From positions 1 to 64,000 of IMG/VR virus record IMGVR_UViG_3300009169_000018: DNA of 64,000 bases. One strand, written 5' to 3'. Shown here in pieces: positions 54,600 through 64,000 of this stretch (the first letter of the stretch is position 1; the number at the start of each line of letters is the position of its first letter). Under the pieces are notes generated by a model, which made no database searches, was not told the origin of the DNA, and was given only the letters and a program-made list of their open reading frames with translations. Position numbers and translations under genes: made by a program. This stretch comes from a virus.

Positions 54600-56216
54600 A
54601 TGAGCAAAGCAGCCATCACTCCACTTCTCAAGTTTGAGATTGTGGAAATCATCAAAGCGAACGTGTTCCCTACCTATGCGAACACGTACCTCTGCATTGG
54701 TCGCCCTACCCGTTGGGGTGACGATGCTGACCCTGAACTCGCCACTGAAATCGAAGATGTGGTCTACTCGACCAACTACATCAACCAGACCTTCCGCGAC
54801 ATGATCGCAATGAAGCGAGTCGCTGCGGCTGACACAGCCCTCGTTGTGCCTCGCGTGGATTGGGTCACTGGAACCCGCTACGACGAATATCGCGACGGTC
54901 TGGAACTCTTCTCCCATACCGACAAGCTGACTCTAGGCGGCACGGTCAATGCTTCCGCGAATCTGATCACCACCAACACGGCTGTCTTCACCGGCAGTAT
55001 CTCGGTAGGCAACACGATCACCCTCAATGCCGAGAGCAGGCAAGTAGTGGGTGTGAATGCCACGCACATTGTCGTCAACACTAATTTCACTTACGCTGTC
55101 CTAGACGGCACCGTTGTCCGCACCGACAACACCTATCCTCACTTCGCGAACACGTTCTACGTGCGCAACTCCAAGGATCAGGTCTTCAAGTGCCTGCACA
55201 ATGGCGCAGACAATGGTGTAGGCTTGCAATCCACCATTGAGCCTACCATTGACATTGACGGGCAGTTGCCTGAGAACCCATGGATTTCAACCTCGGATGG
55301 CTACAAGTGGAAGTATCTCTACACGATTCCTTACGGCTTGAAGCAGAAGTTCTTCACTCGCACATGGATGCCTGTGGTGGACGACAACGCGGTGGTCGCA
55401 GGGTCTACTTCCGGACGTATCGACATTGTGGAAATCCATGATGGCGGCACCGGCTACTTCCTCGACAACGGCGAATCGGGTAACGTCAGTTCCCTATCCA
55501 TCATCACGATTGAGGGTGACGGTGTAGGTGCGGTGGCTACAGCCAGAATCGCATCGGGTGTCATCACCGAAGTCAACATTCTCAACGGTGGATCGGGCTA
55601 TACCTATGCCGAAGTGGTGGTGAACGATCCTGACCAGTTGCCTACGGGTAATCTAGCCAACCTAGTCGCATCCATTTCTCCTCCGGGTGGACACGGATTC
55701 AATCCTCGCAAGGAACTCGGATGTTACTCAGTCATGACCTCGGTTGACTTTGTGGGAACCGAGACTGACACGATCCCGGTTGGCACGGACGTAGTTCCGT
55801 TCGACTTCCGCCAGATTGTTCTGTTGCGCGACCCTATGCTCGCTAACGGTATCTTTGCCAACGGCAGTGTGTATCGCACAACGACCAAACTGAGCCTGAC
55901 GGACCCCGGTACATCCAACTACACCAACGACGAAACCGTGTACATCGGAACGAGTGAGGAAGACTCCACGTTTACCGCAACGGTGGTCAATTGGGATCCT
56001 AATACGAATGAGTTGTTCGTCAACAACATTCGGGGCGAGCCGACCATCGGATCTACCCTGACGGGTGGCGTTTCAGCCGCAACCTCGACCGTTCTTGGAG
56101 TCGAAGATCCTACCGTAGCCCTGTTTACGGGAGATCTCCTATATATTGAGAACAGAGACAAAATCGTTCGCGATGCCGACCAGACCGAGCAAATCAGACT
56201 CGTTCTATCATTCTAA
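54600..56216 (+). CDS. 8: Baseplate wedge protein gp8
   Basis: 538 aa. NTYLCIGRPTRWGDDADPELATEIEDVVYSTNYINQTFRDMIAMKRV near the start and WISTSDGYKWKYLYTIPYGLKQKFFTRTWMPV are typical of gp8 in T4-superfamily phages, although T4 gp8 is shorter (334 aa), the extra length being Gly-rich beta repeats. Binds gp10/gp7. Confidence 0.85.
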   Translation: MSKAAITPLLKFEIVEIIKANVFPTYANTYLCIGRPTRWGDDADPELATEIEDVVYSTNYINQTFRDMIAMKRVAAADTALVVPRVDWVTGTRYDEYRDGLELFSHTDKLTLGGTVNASANLITTNTAVFTGSISVGNTITLNAESRQVVGVNATHIVVNTNFTYAVLDGTVVRTDNTYPHFANTFYVRNSKDQVFKCLHNGADNGVGLQSTIEPTIDIDGQLPENPWISTSDGYKWKYLYTIPYGLKQKFFTRTWMPVVDDNAVVAGSTSGRIDIVEIHDGGTGYFLDNGESGNVSSLSIITIEGDGVGAVATARIASGVITEVNILNGGSGYTYAEVVVNDPDQLPTGNLANLVASISPPGGHGFNPRKELGCYSVMTSVDFVGTETDTIPVGTDVVPFDFRQIVLLRDPMLANGIFANGSVYRTTTKLSLTDPGTSNYTNDETVYIGTSEEDSTFTATVVNWDPNTNELFVNNIRGEPTIGSTLTGGVSAATSTVLGVEDPTVALFTGDLLYIENRDKIVRDADQTEQIRLVLSF

Positions 56217-56227
56217 GAGAGTAACCC

Positions 56228-59200
56228 ATGGAATTCAACGTAGATCCGTACAATGACGACTTCGAACAGAACGCGAGAGATAACAACTATCTGAAGATCC
56301 TGTTCAAGCCGGGATTCTCGGTACAGGCTCGCGAACTGACTCAGATTCAGTCGATCCTACAGAACCAGATCAAGGCATTTGGCGACCACATCTTTCAGGA
56401 TGGCTCACCTGTCATCGGCGGAAACATTTCGCTCGACAACTCTGTTACGTACATCAAGCTAGATGAAACGTACAACAACGAAGACGTAGAACTCGACCTA
56501 TTCGTAGGTCAGGTCATTCTGCGCGACTCCGACTCTCTGGTTCAAGCCAAGGTTCTAGCCTCGTACTTCCCTTCGGGCGGAACGCCTACCCTGATGGTCA
56601 AGTACATTTCGGGTGTGGACTTCTCGGACGGTGACGTATTCCGTGTCGCAGGCACCACAACCCGCGCAAAGCTGATCGACTCTTCCGCATCCGGCAAGGG
56701 TACGATTGCATCCATCAACGACGGTATCTTCTACGTTGACGGATATTTCGTCACCGTGACCCCTCAGACTGCGGTTGTCGCAGCCTACAGCCAGAACGCA
56801 AACGTAAAGATCGGTTTGGAAGTAACGGACGAAATCGTTGACTACGCGATTGATGCCACGTTGCTTGACCCTGCGCAGGACTCCTTCAATTATCAGGCTC
56901 CCGGCGCAGATCGGTATCAGTTCGGGCTGACCCTCTCCACTCGTCCACTCGACACCGCAGTTGACGAATCGAAATACTTCGAACTCATGCGCGTAGAGAA
57001 CGGCGCAGTTACGAAGCAAGTCAAGTACGCAATCTACTCTGAAATCGAAAAGACGCTCGCACGTAGAACATTTGACGAATCGGGTGACTACACGGTTGTC
57101 CCATTCCGCGCATCGGTAGGTCCGTCGCAGGATGCCAACAACTACATCATCAACCTTGAGCCGGGAAAGGCTTACGTCAAGGGATTTGAGTTTGAAACCA
57201 TCGGTACGGTCAAGATGGAAGTCCAGAAGCCTCGCACGGACGGCATCGACACTCGTTCGCTTGTGGACATTGACTTCGATACCTCTTACGGCAATTACCT
57301 CAAGTTCAAGAACGTCTACGGCTCCAATGCCGCATCGTTCATCAATACGACCACGTATGACACGGTAGACCTTCACTGCACGCACGCAGGCAACGTCCAT
57401 ATCGGCAACGCAAACCGCTACGCCAACACGAAGATCGGTACAGCCAAGATTCGTGCCATCCGCCGCGACATTCCCGCACAGGACGGTGTAGCCAATGTAG
57501 ACACCAACGGTGTGTTTGACTTCTACTTCACCGACATGCGCATTCAGCCTAGAGTGCTTGTGTTGGAAGATGGATCAACCTCGACCACACTCAAGTTCCC
57601 TGATGACGCGAGCGTGCGCGAGAACGCATATCAGAACACCACGATTACGGTTCTGCCGATTTCGTTGACTCCGTTCAGCACGGTCAACACAGCCAACGTC
57701 TACATGAACTCCACTCGCGTCAACGCAGAGTCTTCCCTTGCATCAATTCAGGTTGGACAGATCATTCGCGTTGCCGACGAAGTTCGCCAAGTCGTCAATG
57801 TATCCACCAACCACCTATTCGTCAACTCCGCGTTCACGAAGACAGTCATCGGCGGCACACCAAACGCAAACGTCCAGATTCTTCTACAGAACACATACTC
57901 TTCGAACGTCACTAACCAGACTCGTAAGATCGTATCCTACGTGGGAGGCACTCAGACTGCTACCCTCGACCGAGCATTCGATGAAGGCGCGGTTCCTGCG
58001 AACAACACCGTCATTCAGTTGAACTTCGGCGTGGGTGATCTTGAGTCTTGGGTCAAGCCAAACGCAACGTTCGGTGCAGCCAATGCATCCGCAAACATTG
58101 CCGTACAGTCCACATTGCTCGACGGTTCCACAGAACTCTTTGAGCCATCCGACAAGCGATTGATCTATCCTCTACCTCAGAACACGATCAAGCGTGGCTC
58201 GCTCAACAACGTAGACTACAACTCTTGGAAGTATGTACAGGCAACCGGTGCTGCCGGTGTCTTCACGCTGTCTCTGGAAGCCTACGAGTCGATTCCTTGG
58301 AGCATCACTAACTCTAATCTGGAAGACAACCTGATCGTCATCGTCCGCGAAGCATCGGGAACCTACGCAAATGGCACGGTCCTCAAGCTCAATACGGGCG
58401 AAGTCACTACGGGCATCGGAAGCCTTGTGGTCACGCTGCCTGCTACTATCGGCAAGATCGACGCATACCTGATCGTCAAGCAGAACGATGCCGAAGATCG
58501 TAAGCGCACGAAGACTTTCCGTAGCAATCCTCTAATCACTACGGGACCGTTTAATGTTCCTACCGATACGGATGTTAACAACGAGCATACCGTAAACGTT
58601 CCTAACGTCGGCAACGTGGCTAAGATCAACGTAGCCAACGGGCTGATCTTCATCATCGAACCATCGGTCACGAACGTCTTCCCCGGCGACTCCATCAGTC
58701 TCTATGTTCCCGACGTAGTGAACATCCGTGCCATCCTCAAGGGTAACACCACCCATGTTGCAGATGCAACAAATTATGAGGATATCACCGACCACTTCGC
58801 AATCGACCTCGGACAGACGGAAGAAGTCTACGAACACGCCAAGATCACGCTAAAGAGTGGATACCCTTCCCCTAATGCGCGTCTGACGATTCACTGTGAC
58901 TTCTACGACCACACGTATCCCGCAGGCGCAACCTACTTCTCGGTAGACTCGTATGATCAGACCATCTACGAAGCCGGTCAGATTCCTATCTACTTCTCCG
59001 AAGTGACGGGAACCTACTTCCTGCGTGACTGCTTGGACTTCCGTGCGACCCGTCGCATCGGTACCGCTGCCGGAACGCTCGACACTGGCATTCTGCCGGA
59101 TCCTAACTCCGCAACGGAACTGAGCTTCAACTACTATCTCCCTCGCATCGACAAGCTTGTTCTCTCCAAGAACAAGGAGTTCCGTGTGATCAAGGGCGTG

Positions 59201-60220
59201 TCGTCGCCTGCTCCAATTCCACCGGATGACTCCGAAGACGCAATGACGCTCTACAACATCTACCTTGCACCATTCTGTGCGTCCACGGAAGATATTCGCC
59301 TGCGTTACGTCGAGAACCGTCGCTACACCATGAAGGATATCTCGCGCATTGACAAGCGTGTTCAGTCTCTTGAATACTACACTTCGCTGAACAACATTGA
59401 AGGGTTGGCACTCGCTGACCCATCCAAGTACGCAGACGGTACGGACAAGACGAAGTACGGTATCATCGGTGAAGGCTTCAAGAACTTCAACATTGCTGAC
59501 TACAAGGATCCTGACTTCAACTGCTCCATGGAAGAGGGTGAAATGGGTCCATACGTGGGCAACATGCCATTCTCGCTCAATGCATTGACTCTAACGGGTC
59601 TTAGACAGAATGATCGTACCGTGACCCTCGACTTCACCGAAGAGGAAATGCTTGCGCAGCCAGTGACTAGCAACAAGCTTGTCTCCGTGCAGCCGTTCCT
59701 GTTCGCTCAGTTCATGGGTGACATGAAGCTTTCGCCTGAAATGGACTTTTGGGTATCCGAAGAACTCAAGCCTGATGTGCTACGCGCACCAGAGATTGAC
59801 GACCGTGTACGTGAAATCTACAACTCCGAGCGTGCGGCTGAAAGAGCGCGGGAACCGGCAGCACAAGCCCAAGTTCCTACACCTACGGTTGACGCGGGTT
59901 CGATTATCTCCACGGTTCCGGGTACCAACCCACCGGCTGCGAATACGTTCTGGAACGTTCCTGTGACTGTACCTACCGCGCCGCCATTGGTTCCTTCTCT
60001 TGCATTCCAGCTAATTACAGCAGCGAACGTGAAGAAGAACAAGAAGCGCAGTCTGTTTGACAACATCAAGCTGCTCTTCCCTGTGGTCAAGAACACGGCA
60101 CCGGCACCAATTCCGCCTGCACCAAGCTCTTCGCTACCTGTTTACACTTCGCCAATTCGCATTAGCGGTGGTGGCGGCGGTGGATTCAAGGGCGGAATGA
60201 CCCAAGTGAATATGGTCTAA
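56228..60220 (+). CDS. Large baseplate/fibre protein (DUF4815-type)
   Basis: 1330 aa. MEFNVDPYNDDFEQNARDNNYLKILFKPGFSVQARELTQIQSILQNQI is the DUF4815 start. Later beta-rich repeats, a conserved YTMKDISRIDKRVQSLEYYTSLNNIE near residue 1040, and a proline-rich C-terminal tail. It lies where T4 encodes gp9/gp10; a peripheral baseplate or fibre-attachment role is inferred. GAGAGTAACCC upstream. Confidence 0.75.
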   Translation: MEFNVDPYNDDFEQNARDNNYLKILFKPGFSVQARELTQIQSILQNQIKAFGDHIFQDGSPVIGGNISLDNSVTYIKLDETYNNEDVELDLFVGQVILRDSDSLVQAKVLASYFPSGGTPTLMVKYISGVDFSDGDVFRVAGTTTRAKLIDSSASGKGTIASINDGIFYVDGYFVTVTPQTAVVAAYSQNANVKIGLEVTDEIVDYAIDATLLDPAQDSFNYQAPGADRYQFGLTLSTRPLDTAVDESKYFELMRVENGAVTKQVKYAIYSEIEKTLARRTFDESGDYTVVPFRASVGPSQDANNYIINLEPGKAYVKGFEFETIGTVKMEVQKPRTDGIDTRSLVDIDFDTSYGNYLKFKNVYGSNAASFINTTTYDTVDLHCTHAGNVHIGNANRYANTKIGTAKIRAIRRDIPAQDGVANVDTNGVFDFYFTDMRIQPRVLVLEDGSTSTTLKFPDDASVRENAYQNTTITVLPISLTPFSTVNTANVYMNSTRVNAESSLASIQVGQIIRVADEVRQVVNVSTNHLFVNSAFTKTVIGGTPNANVQILLQNTYSSNVTNQTRKIVSYVGGTQTATLDRAFDEGAVPANNTVIQLNFGVGDLESWVKPNATFGAANASANIAVQSTLLDGSTELFEPSDKRLIYPLPQNTIKRGSLNNVDYNSWKYVQATGAAGVFTLSLEAYESIPWSITNSNLEDNLIVIVREASGTYANGTVLKLNTGEVTTGIGSLVVTLPATIGKIDAYLIVKQNDAEDRKRTKTFRSNPLITTGPFNVPTDTDVNNEHTVNVPNVGNVAKINVANGLIFIIEPSVTNVFPGDSISLYVPDVVNIRAILKGNTTHVADATNYEDITDHFAIDLGQTEEVYEHAKITLKSGYPSPNARLTIHCDFYDHTYPAGATYFSVDSYDQTIYEAGQIPIYFSEVTGTYFLRDCLDFRATRRIGTAAGTLDTGILPDPNSATELSFNYYLPRIDKLVLSKNKEFRVIKGVSSPAPIPPDDSEDAMTLYNIYLAPFCASTEDIRLRYVENRRYTMKDISRIDKRVQSLEYYTSLNNIEGLALADPSKYADGTDKTKYGIIGEGFKNFNIADYKDPDFNCSMEEGEMGPYVGNMPFSLNALTLTGLRQNDRTVTLDFTEEEMLAQPVTSNKLVSVQPFLFAQFMGDMKLSPEMDFWVSEELKPDVLRAPEIDDRVREIYNSERAAERAREPAAQAQVPTPTVDAGSIISTVPGTNPPAANTFWNVPVTVPTAPPLVPSLAFQLITAANVKKNKKRSLFDNIKLLFPVVKNTAPAPIPPAPSSSLPVYTSPIRISGGGGGGFKGGMTQVNMV

Positions 60221-60223
60221 ATA
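60217..60223 (+). promoter_or_regulatory. Late promoter box CTAAATA
   Basis: 35 bases before ATG 60252, overlapping the preceding stop; AAGG lies between. Confidence 0.55.
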
Positions 60224-60251
60224 GATGATCAACGAACAAGGTATTCTCTAA

Positions 60252-63200
60252 ATGGCTGACCAAACCCAAGCAACAGTAGTAGGCGAATCCACCCTGATTC
60301 CGTACATGCGGAGACAGGACGTTGCGTTCGATGCAAACAACCTTCGCCCTCAGAAGTTGGCTCGACTATTCGTAGATGAAATCGCAATGAATGGCTTCTC
60401 GCAGAAGGGCAACAAGATTGTCCTCAACTCCGAGAAGGTTCTGACTGTTGTTGCTAACTCGGCTTACACTGTTCAAGCCGGGGACTGGCTCTATCAGGGA
60501 TCGTCCAACGCATCCCCTACCTTCTCAGCCAACCTCAAGTCCTACGTGTCTGGAACGGGTACGCTGATCATCAATGGAATGAGCGGTAATTTCGATAGTT
60601 CAGCCAAGATTTACATCGAAAAGATCAATGGCATCACTACGTTCGAAGCGACGGTATCCAAGGAAGTCAACTCTAATACGTCTGACATTTTCGTGATGAA
60701 CGAAGGTCTGATCAACGCGAACACTCGCACCTTCATGAAGTGCATCGGCTCGTCGGGTGAGAACATCCTGTATGTGTCGCAGAACTTTGTCAACATCAAC
60801 GTTGCGGTCATCGGCGCAAACTCCATTGCCGCAACCACGTTCGGCGTAGGTGATCTTGTCTATCAGGCAGCTTCCGGTAGCATGTTCGATACGTCCACGT
60901 TCACTGCTAAGGTCGAATACTACGATTCATCCACCGGTTCGCTAGCACTCACTCCGTTATCCGGCACGATCAACATTGCCGCATCCCCTACTCAGACCTC
61001 GACTCTCTGGAACTCGTCTAACACTTCTTCCAAGGGTATGCGCGTCGGCGGCTACAAGCAGATCGACATTGCGACCAACAACCGTATCGCGTCTGTCACT
61101 ACCGCATCCAAGAACGTGTCGGTTGTCACGTATACGCATCACTCTGGCGCAATCGCAAACGTGGCTGCGAGCCTATCCGAGATTCACCTGAATGCGCTCG
61201 CTAACACGGTCGCAGTCGGTAACGTGATCTATCTGACCGCAGGCACAGGCTTGGGGCAGTTCCGTCGCATCACATCTATCAGTGGCAAGACCGTCACACT
61301 ACATGCCGACCTGAGTGTTCGCCCTACTTCTAATACCAAATACTCTATCGGCAACCACATTGTCGATGAGAATGGATGCCTCAACGGTATCGTCAACATT
61401 CCGGAAGAGCCTAACTTCAAGTTCAAGACCGGCGAGCGTCTGATTACAATCACCGACGTTGACTACCTTGAGTCTGATGACTACACGATGAAGGCTTCCG
61501 CACGGTTTGCCTCGGGTGGTCTGCGCAACTCCATGCAGCGTATCAACCTTACGCCTATCATGCGTCCATTGCCAGAAGTTCCTGCGGCAATTCCGGTTGT
61601 TCCGCCTCCACCAACTTCGCGTCCGATTGCGCCTGCGCCACCGGCTCCACCAGTTCCACCTACGCGCCCTGCACCAGTCCGTCCACAGAATCGTGGTAAG
61701 GATCCTGTTGCTCAGACCTTCTGGACTCCAAAGCCAGATACCAACAAGGTTTCGTATGGCGTGTTCGTGACTTCCGTAGACCTGTTCTTCGGTGCCAAGC
61801 CATCGGTCGCTCGCGGATCGTTGCAGCTTCCTATTCAGGTCAAGATTGCCGAAGTCGTCAACGGCTTCCCAACTCAGAACTACCTTGCCGAAGCTACGGT
61901 CAAGTGTAAGGACGTAAAGGTTTCCTTCTCTCCTTCGCTAGAGGATCCAGACACGATCACGAAGTTCACCTTCCGTGATCCTATCTACCTACAGCCAGAC
62001 ACCGAATATGCTCTGATCGTTATCTCCGATTCTCCGGAATACGAAGTCTATATCGCAGAACTCGGCGGCAACGTGCTAGGCGCAGATCCTCCTCAGAGAA
62101 TCTCGGAACAGCCATATGCAGGCTCGTTCTTCCGCTCGCAGAACTCTTCGACTTGGACTCCATACCAGAACGAAGACCTCATGTTCCGCATCAACAAGGC
62201 TCGCTTCTCTGGATCGGGTTCGGCATCGTTCAACCTCAAGAACGTGCCTGACTTCGACATGAACGTAGACCGTATGTTCATCAACGCAGACAAGCTCACG
62301 TTCCCTGTCTCGGCAATTGATTTCAAGGTCAAGGGTGTCTTCAAGTCCAACTCCGCGTTCGACAACTACACCAACATCAAGCCACAAGAAATCTTCAAGT
62401 ATGGCGACCTGATGGACTCTTCCAACAAGGAAACATCGGGAAGCTTCAACAATGCTCGTAAGTTGATGACCGGCAATGCCAACTCGGTACAGATCCTCAC
62501 GGAACTGGTTACGACGGACCCTGACGTATCGCCAGTGTTCAACATGGAAACGCTCGCAGTCGTACCGGCTGACCATGATATCAACAATGCCGGTGTCTCC
62601 AACACCATCATTTCGATCACGAATCCCGGCGCAGGCTACAACGCAGTCATTTCTGCCGCAGATCACACAGCATCCAATCTGGTCATTCGGGGCAGTGACA
62701 GCAACAGCATGAACAATGCCGCGCAGTTGTTCCGTGAGACTTATCTGGCTAACAACTTCAACATCGGCTTCTACAACGTTCGCGTGGATACGGATGGCTA
62801 TGGTTCGGGTGCAGCAGGCTTCGCAGTGGCAAACACCACCGGATCCAACACCGTCGATTACATCGTCATCACTTCCGAAGGTTCGGGCTACCTCAAGACT
62901 CCTGTTCTGGATATATCCAACGGCAACGCAGCATCGGGTGTCATTCGGGCATCGGCTGTCGCGCAGGGTGAAAACGGATCGCGTGGTGGTAACATGGCTT
63001 GCCGTTACATCACCCGCCAGATTGCTCTGGAAGATGGCTTCGAAGCAGGCGACCTCCGCGTGTTCATGGATGCCGTCCGTCCTAACGGCACCGATATCCA
63101 TGTCTACTACAAGGTTCTAGGATCCGAAGATCCCGGTCGCTTCTCCGACAAGTCTTGGGTGCTGATGCACAAGGTCAAGGATACGAAGTCGAAGGATGCC

Positions 63201-63392
63201 CGTCAGGTCATTGAGCTTCAATTCCGTCCAGACCTTCTTGAGAATGAACTCAAGTACACCGAGAACGGTCAGCAGTACCCAATCGGCGGCAAGTTCAAAT
63301 ACTTCGCAGTCAAGGTCTGCCTCACCGCAGTCGATACCTCCATTGCGCCATGGATTCAGAACTTGAGAATCACGGCAACGCCAGAAGGCTAA
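60252..63392 (+). CDS. Large tail/fibre structural protein (1046 aa)
   Basis: Repeated beta segments, a proline-rich linker at about residues 430-470 (PVVPPPPTSRPIAPAPPAPPVPPTRPAP) and then DPVAQTFWTPKPDTNKVSYGVFVTSVDLFFGAKP, a segment shared with other T4-like virion proteins. Probably a baseplate-linked fibre or appendage protein. No T4 counterpart named with confidence. Confidence 0.7.
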   Translation: MADQTQATVVGESTLIPYMRRQDVAFDANNLRPQKLARLFVDEIAMNGFSQKGNKIVLNSEKVLTVVANSAYTVQAGDWLYQGSSNASPTFSANLKSYVSGTGTLIINGMSGNFDSSAKIYIEKINGITTFEATVSKEVNSNTSDIFVMNEGLINANTRTFMKCIGSSGENILYVSQNFVNINVAVIGANSIAATTFGVGDLVYQAASGSMFDTSTFTAKVEYYDSSTGSLALTPLSGTINIAASPTQTSTLWNSSNTSSKGMRVGGYKQIDIATNNRIASVTTASKNVSVVTYTHHSGAIANVAASLSEIHLNALANTVAVGNVIYLTAGTGLGQFRRITSISGKTVTLHADLSVRPTSNTKYSIGNHIVDENGCLNGIVNIPEEPNFKFKTGERLITITDVDYLESDDYTMKASARFASGGLRNSMQRINLTPIMRPLPEVPAAIPVVPPPPTSRPIAPAPPAPPVPPTRPAPVRPQNRGKDPVAQTFWTPKPDTNKVSYGVFVTSVDLFFGAKPSVARGSLQLPIQVKIAEVVNGFPTQNYLAEATVKCKDVKVSFSPSLEDPDTITKFTFRDPIYLQPDTEYALIVISDSPEYEVYIAELGGNVLGADPPQRISEQPYAGSFFRSQNSSTWTPYQNEDLMFRINKARFSGSGSASFNLKNVPDFDMNVDRMFINADKLTFPVSAIDFKVKGVFKSNSAFDNYTNIKPQEIFKYGDLMDSSNKETSGSFNNARKLMTGNANSVQILTELVTTDPDVSPVFNMETLAVVPADHDINNAGVSNTIISITNPGAGYNAVISAADHTASNLVIRGSDSNSMNNAAQLFRETYLANNFNIGFYNVRVDTDGYGSGAAGFAVANTTGSNTVDYIVITSEGSGYLKTPVLDISNGNAASGVIRASAVAQGENGSRGGNMACRYITRQIALEDGFEAGDLRVFMDAVRPNGTDIHVYYKVLGSEDPGRFSDKSWVLMHKVKDTKSKDARQVIELQFRPDLLENELKYTENGQQYPIGGKFKYFAVKVCLTAVDTSIAPWIQNLRITATPEG

Positions 63393-63397
63393 GACCA

Positions 63398-63610
63398 ATG
63401 AGAATGAAAGTACGAGAGAATGAGCGTCTGGTTCGGGAATCGTCCAACTTCGCCATTCTGAACACCGACAGATCCGCGCTCTCTTCTCATGATCAGAAGA
63501 TGGCACGGCTTCGCCGGGATCAGGCTCATGAAGAGGAACTAAATAATATCAAGCGCGATGTGACAGAAATCAAAGACCTGTTGCAACAACTTCTACAACA
63601 GAGTAAGTAA
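63398..63610 (+). CDS. Small coiled-coil protein (70 aa)
   Basis: Begins 5 bases after the preceding stop. SSNFAILNTDRSALSSHDQKMARLRRDQAHEEELNNIKRDVTEIKDLLQQLLQQ ends in clear heptads. Short coiled-coil proteins like this occur among T4-like virion genes. Role unknown. Confidence 0.6.
   Translation: MRMKVRENERLVRESSNFAILNTDRSALSSHDQKMARLRRDQAHEEELNNIKRDVTEIKDLLQQLLQQSK
63539..63545 (+). promoter_or_regulatory. Late promoter box CTAAATA
   Basis: 75 bases before ATG 63614, inside the coiled-coil gene. Confidence 0.45.
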
Positions 63611-63613
63611 CCC

Positions 63614-64000
63614 ATGACAAGTAGCGTAAACGTTTCCACAGTCGTAGTCGCCAACACCTTCGACCAATGGCGCATTCAGACGAATCTTCTCAAAGATGAC
63701 GTAAACGAGATTGCGCGTGGTGATTTCGTCAAGCCTACGGGTAATGTCACCCTGACAGTCGGACGTTTGGTTCTTCCTAACGCAACCGGCACCATGTTGG
63801 ACGTTACGGCTGACGCTCGCGTTTCCGGTAAGATTTCGGTCAAGAACATCGAACAGGACGGCGGCGCGGCATACCTCTATTCCGACTCTCTGGATATCAA
63901 GTTCCGCGCAGGCGACGGCACGATTCATGCCAACGGCAACACTCGTACTCGCTTCCTCTACAACAACACGTTCTTCTCGGCAGCGAACATCAACGCAACC
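63614..64000 (+). CDS. Tail fibre/structural protein, 3' truncated by window
   Basis: 129 codons open to the window end. VVVANTFDQWRIQTNLLKDDVNEIARGD is a typical N-terminal attachment segment of T4-like fibre or appendage proteins, followed by beta repeats (NVTLTVGRLVLPNATGTMLDVTADARVSGKISV). The rest lies outside. Confidence 0.7.
   Translation, partial: MTSSVNVSTVVVANTFDQWRIQTNLLKDDVNEIARGDFVKPTGNVTLTVGRLVLPNATGTMLDVTADARVSGKISVKNIEQDGGAAYLYSDSLDIKFRAGDGTIHANGNTRTRFLYNNTFFSAANINAT

Noticed and set aside
62076-63101. Long minus-strand open frame (about 341 codons)
   Set aside because: Antisense shadow of the 1046-aa structural gene; such shadows are common where codon bias avoids antisense stops.
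1-64000. CRISPR arrays, insertion sequences and integrase/att sites
   Set aside because: No regular spacer-repeat pattern, transposase or integrase was seen; the repeats found are scattered intergenic elements and tRNA arms.

Overview
The window is a contiguous piece of a large, tailed, T4-superfamily (myovirus) genome. Nearly every gene is on the + strand and packed in operons with ATGA or TAATG junctions. T4-type hallmarks include the helicase loader gp59, ssDNA-binding gp32, head-completion gp4, a gp33-like late transcription co-activator, a long baseplate/tail cluster (gp54-like, gp26/51-like, tape measure, gp48, gp53, gp27, gp5, gp25, gp6, gp7, gp8) and CTAAATA late-promoter boxes. The tmRNA is circularly permuted, as in alphaproteobacteria, so I infer an alphaproteobacterial host; the sequence does not name one.

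Layout. 1-8.3 kb: small early/accessory genes (vWA protein, L,D-transpeptidase-like protein, MazG-like protein, AAA+ ATPase, many small membrane or unknown proteins). 8.3-15.5 kb: an RNA island with a promoter-driven small RNA, 41 tRNA genes covering all 20 amino acids, several non-canonical tRNA-like elements, a compact RNase P RNA, an antisense sulfotransferase, a 2OG oxygenase-like gene and small ORFs. 15.5-25.7 kb: GP88-like protein, HNH nuclease, an RNA-repair set (P-loop kinase, Rnl1-like RNA ligase, metallophosphoesterase), DNA ligase, 2OG oxygenase, zincin-like lipoprotein and a two-gene NAD+ salvage pathway (NMNAT-Nudix and NAMPT). 25.7-26.2 kb: a repeat/promoter module followed by a strongly structured non-coding region. 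26.2-31 kb: small unknown genes, a winged-helix-like protein and a HAD phosphatase. 31-35.6 kb: PhoH, PD-(D/E)XK nuclease, glycosyltransferase, membrane proteins, the permuted tmRNA and a SleB-like lipoprotein hydrolase. 35.6-38.2 kb: gp33, HNH, gp59 and gp32. 38.2-64 kb: virion genes, running off the end inside a fibre/structural gene.

How it fits together. The phage carries much of a private translation-support system: its own tRNAs, an RNA for 5' tRNA processing (RNase P), a ribosome-rescue RNA (tmRNA), and enzymes able to heal and seal cut tRNA. NAD+ regeneration enzymes fit the same theme of resisting host depletion of a shared resource. Two promoter types are visible: sigma70-like promoters, five of which carry an upstream box exactly 32 bp before the -35, and T4-type late CTAAATA boxes ahead of virion genes. 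The strongest candidates for something new are the paired D-loop/T-loop changes in four tRNAs, the compact RNase P RNA, the phage tmRNA with a long tag, the 32-bp-spaced promoter box and the structured RNA at about 25.88-26.21 kb.
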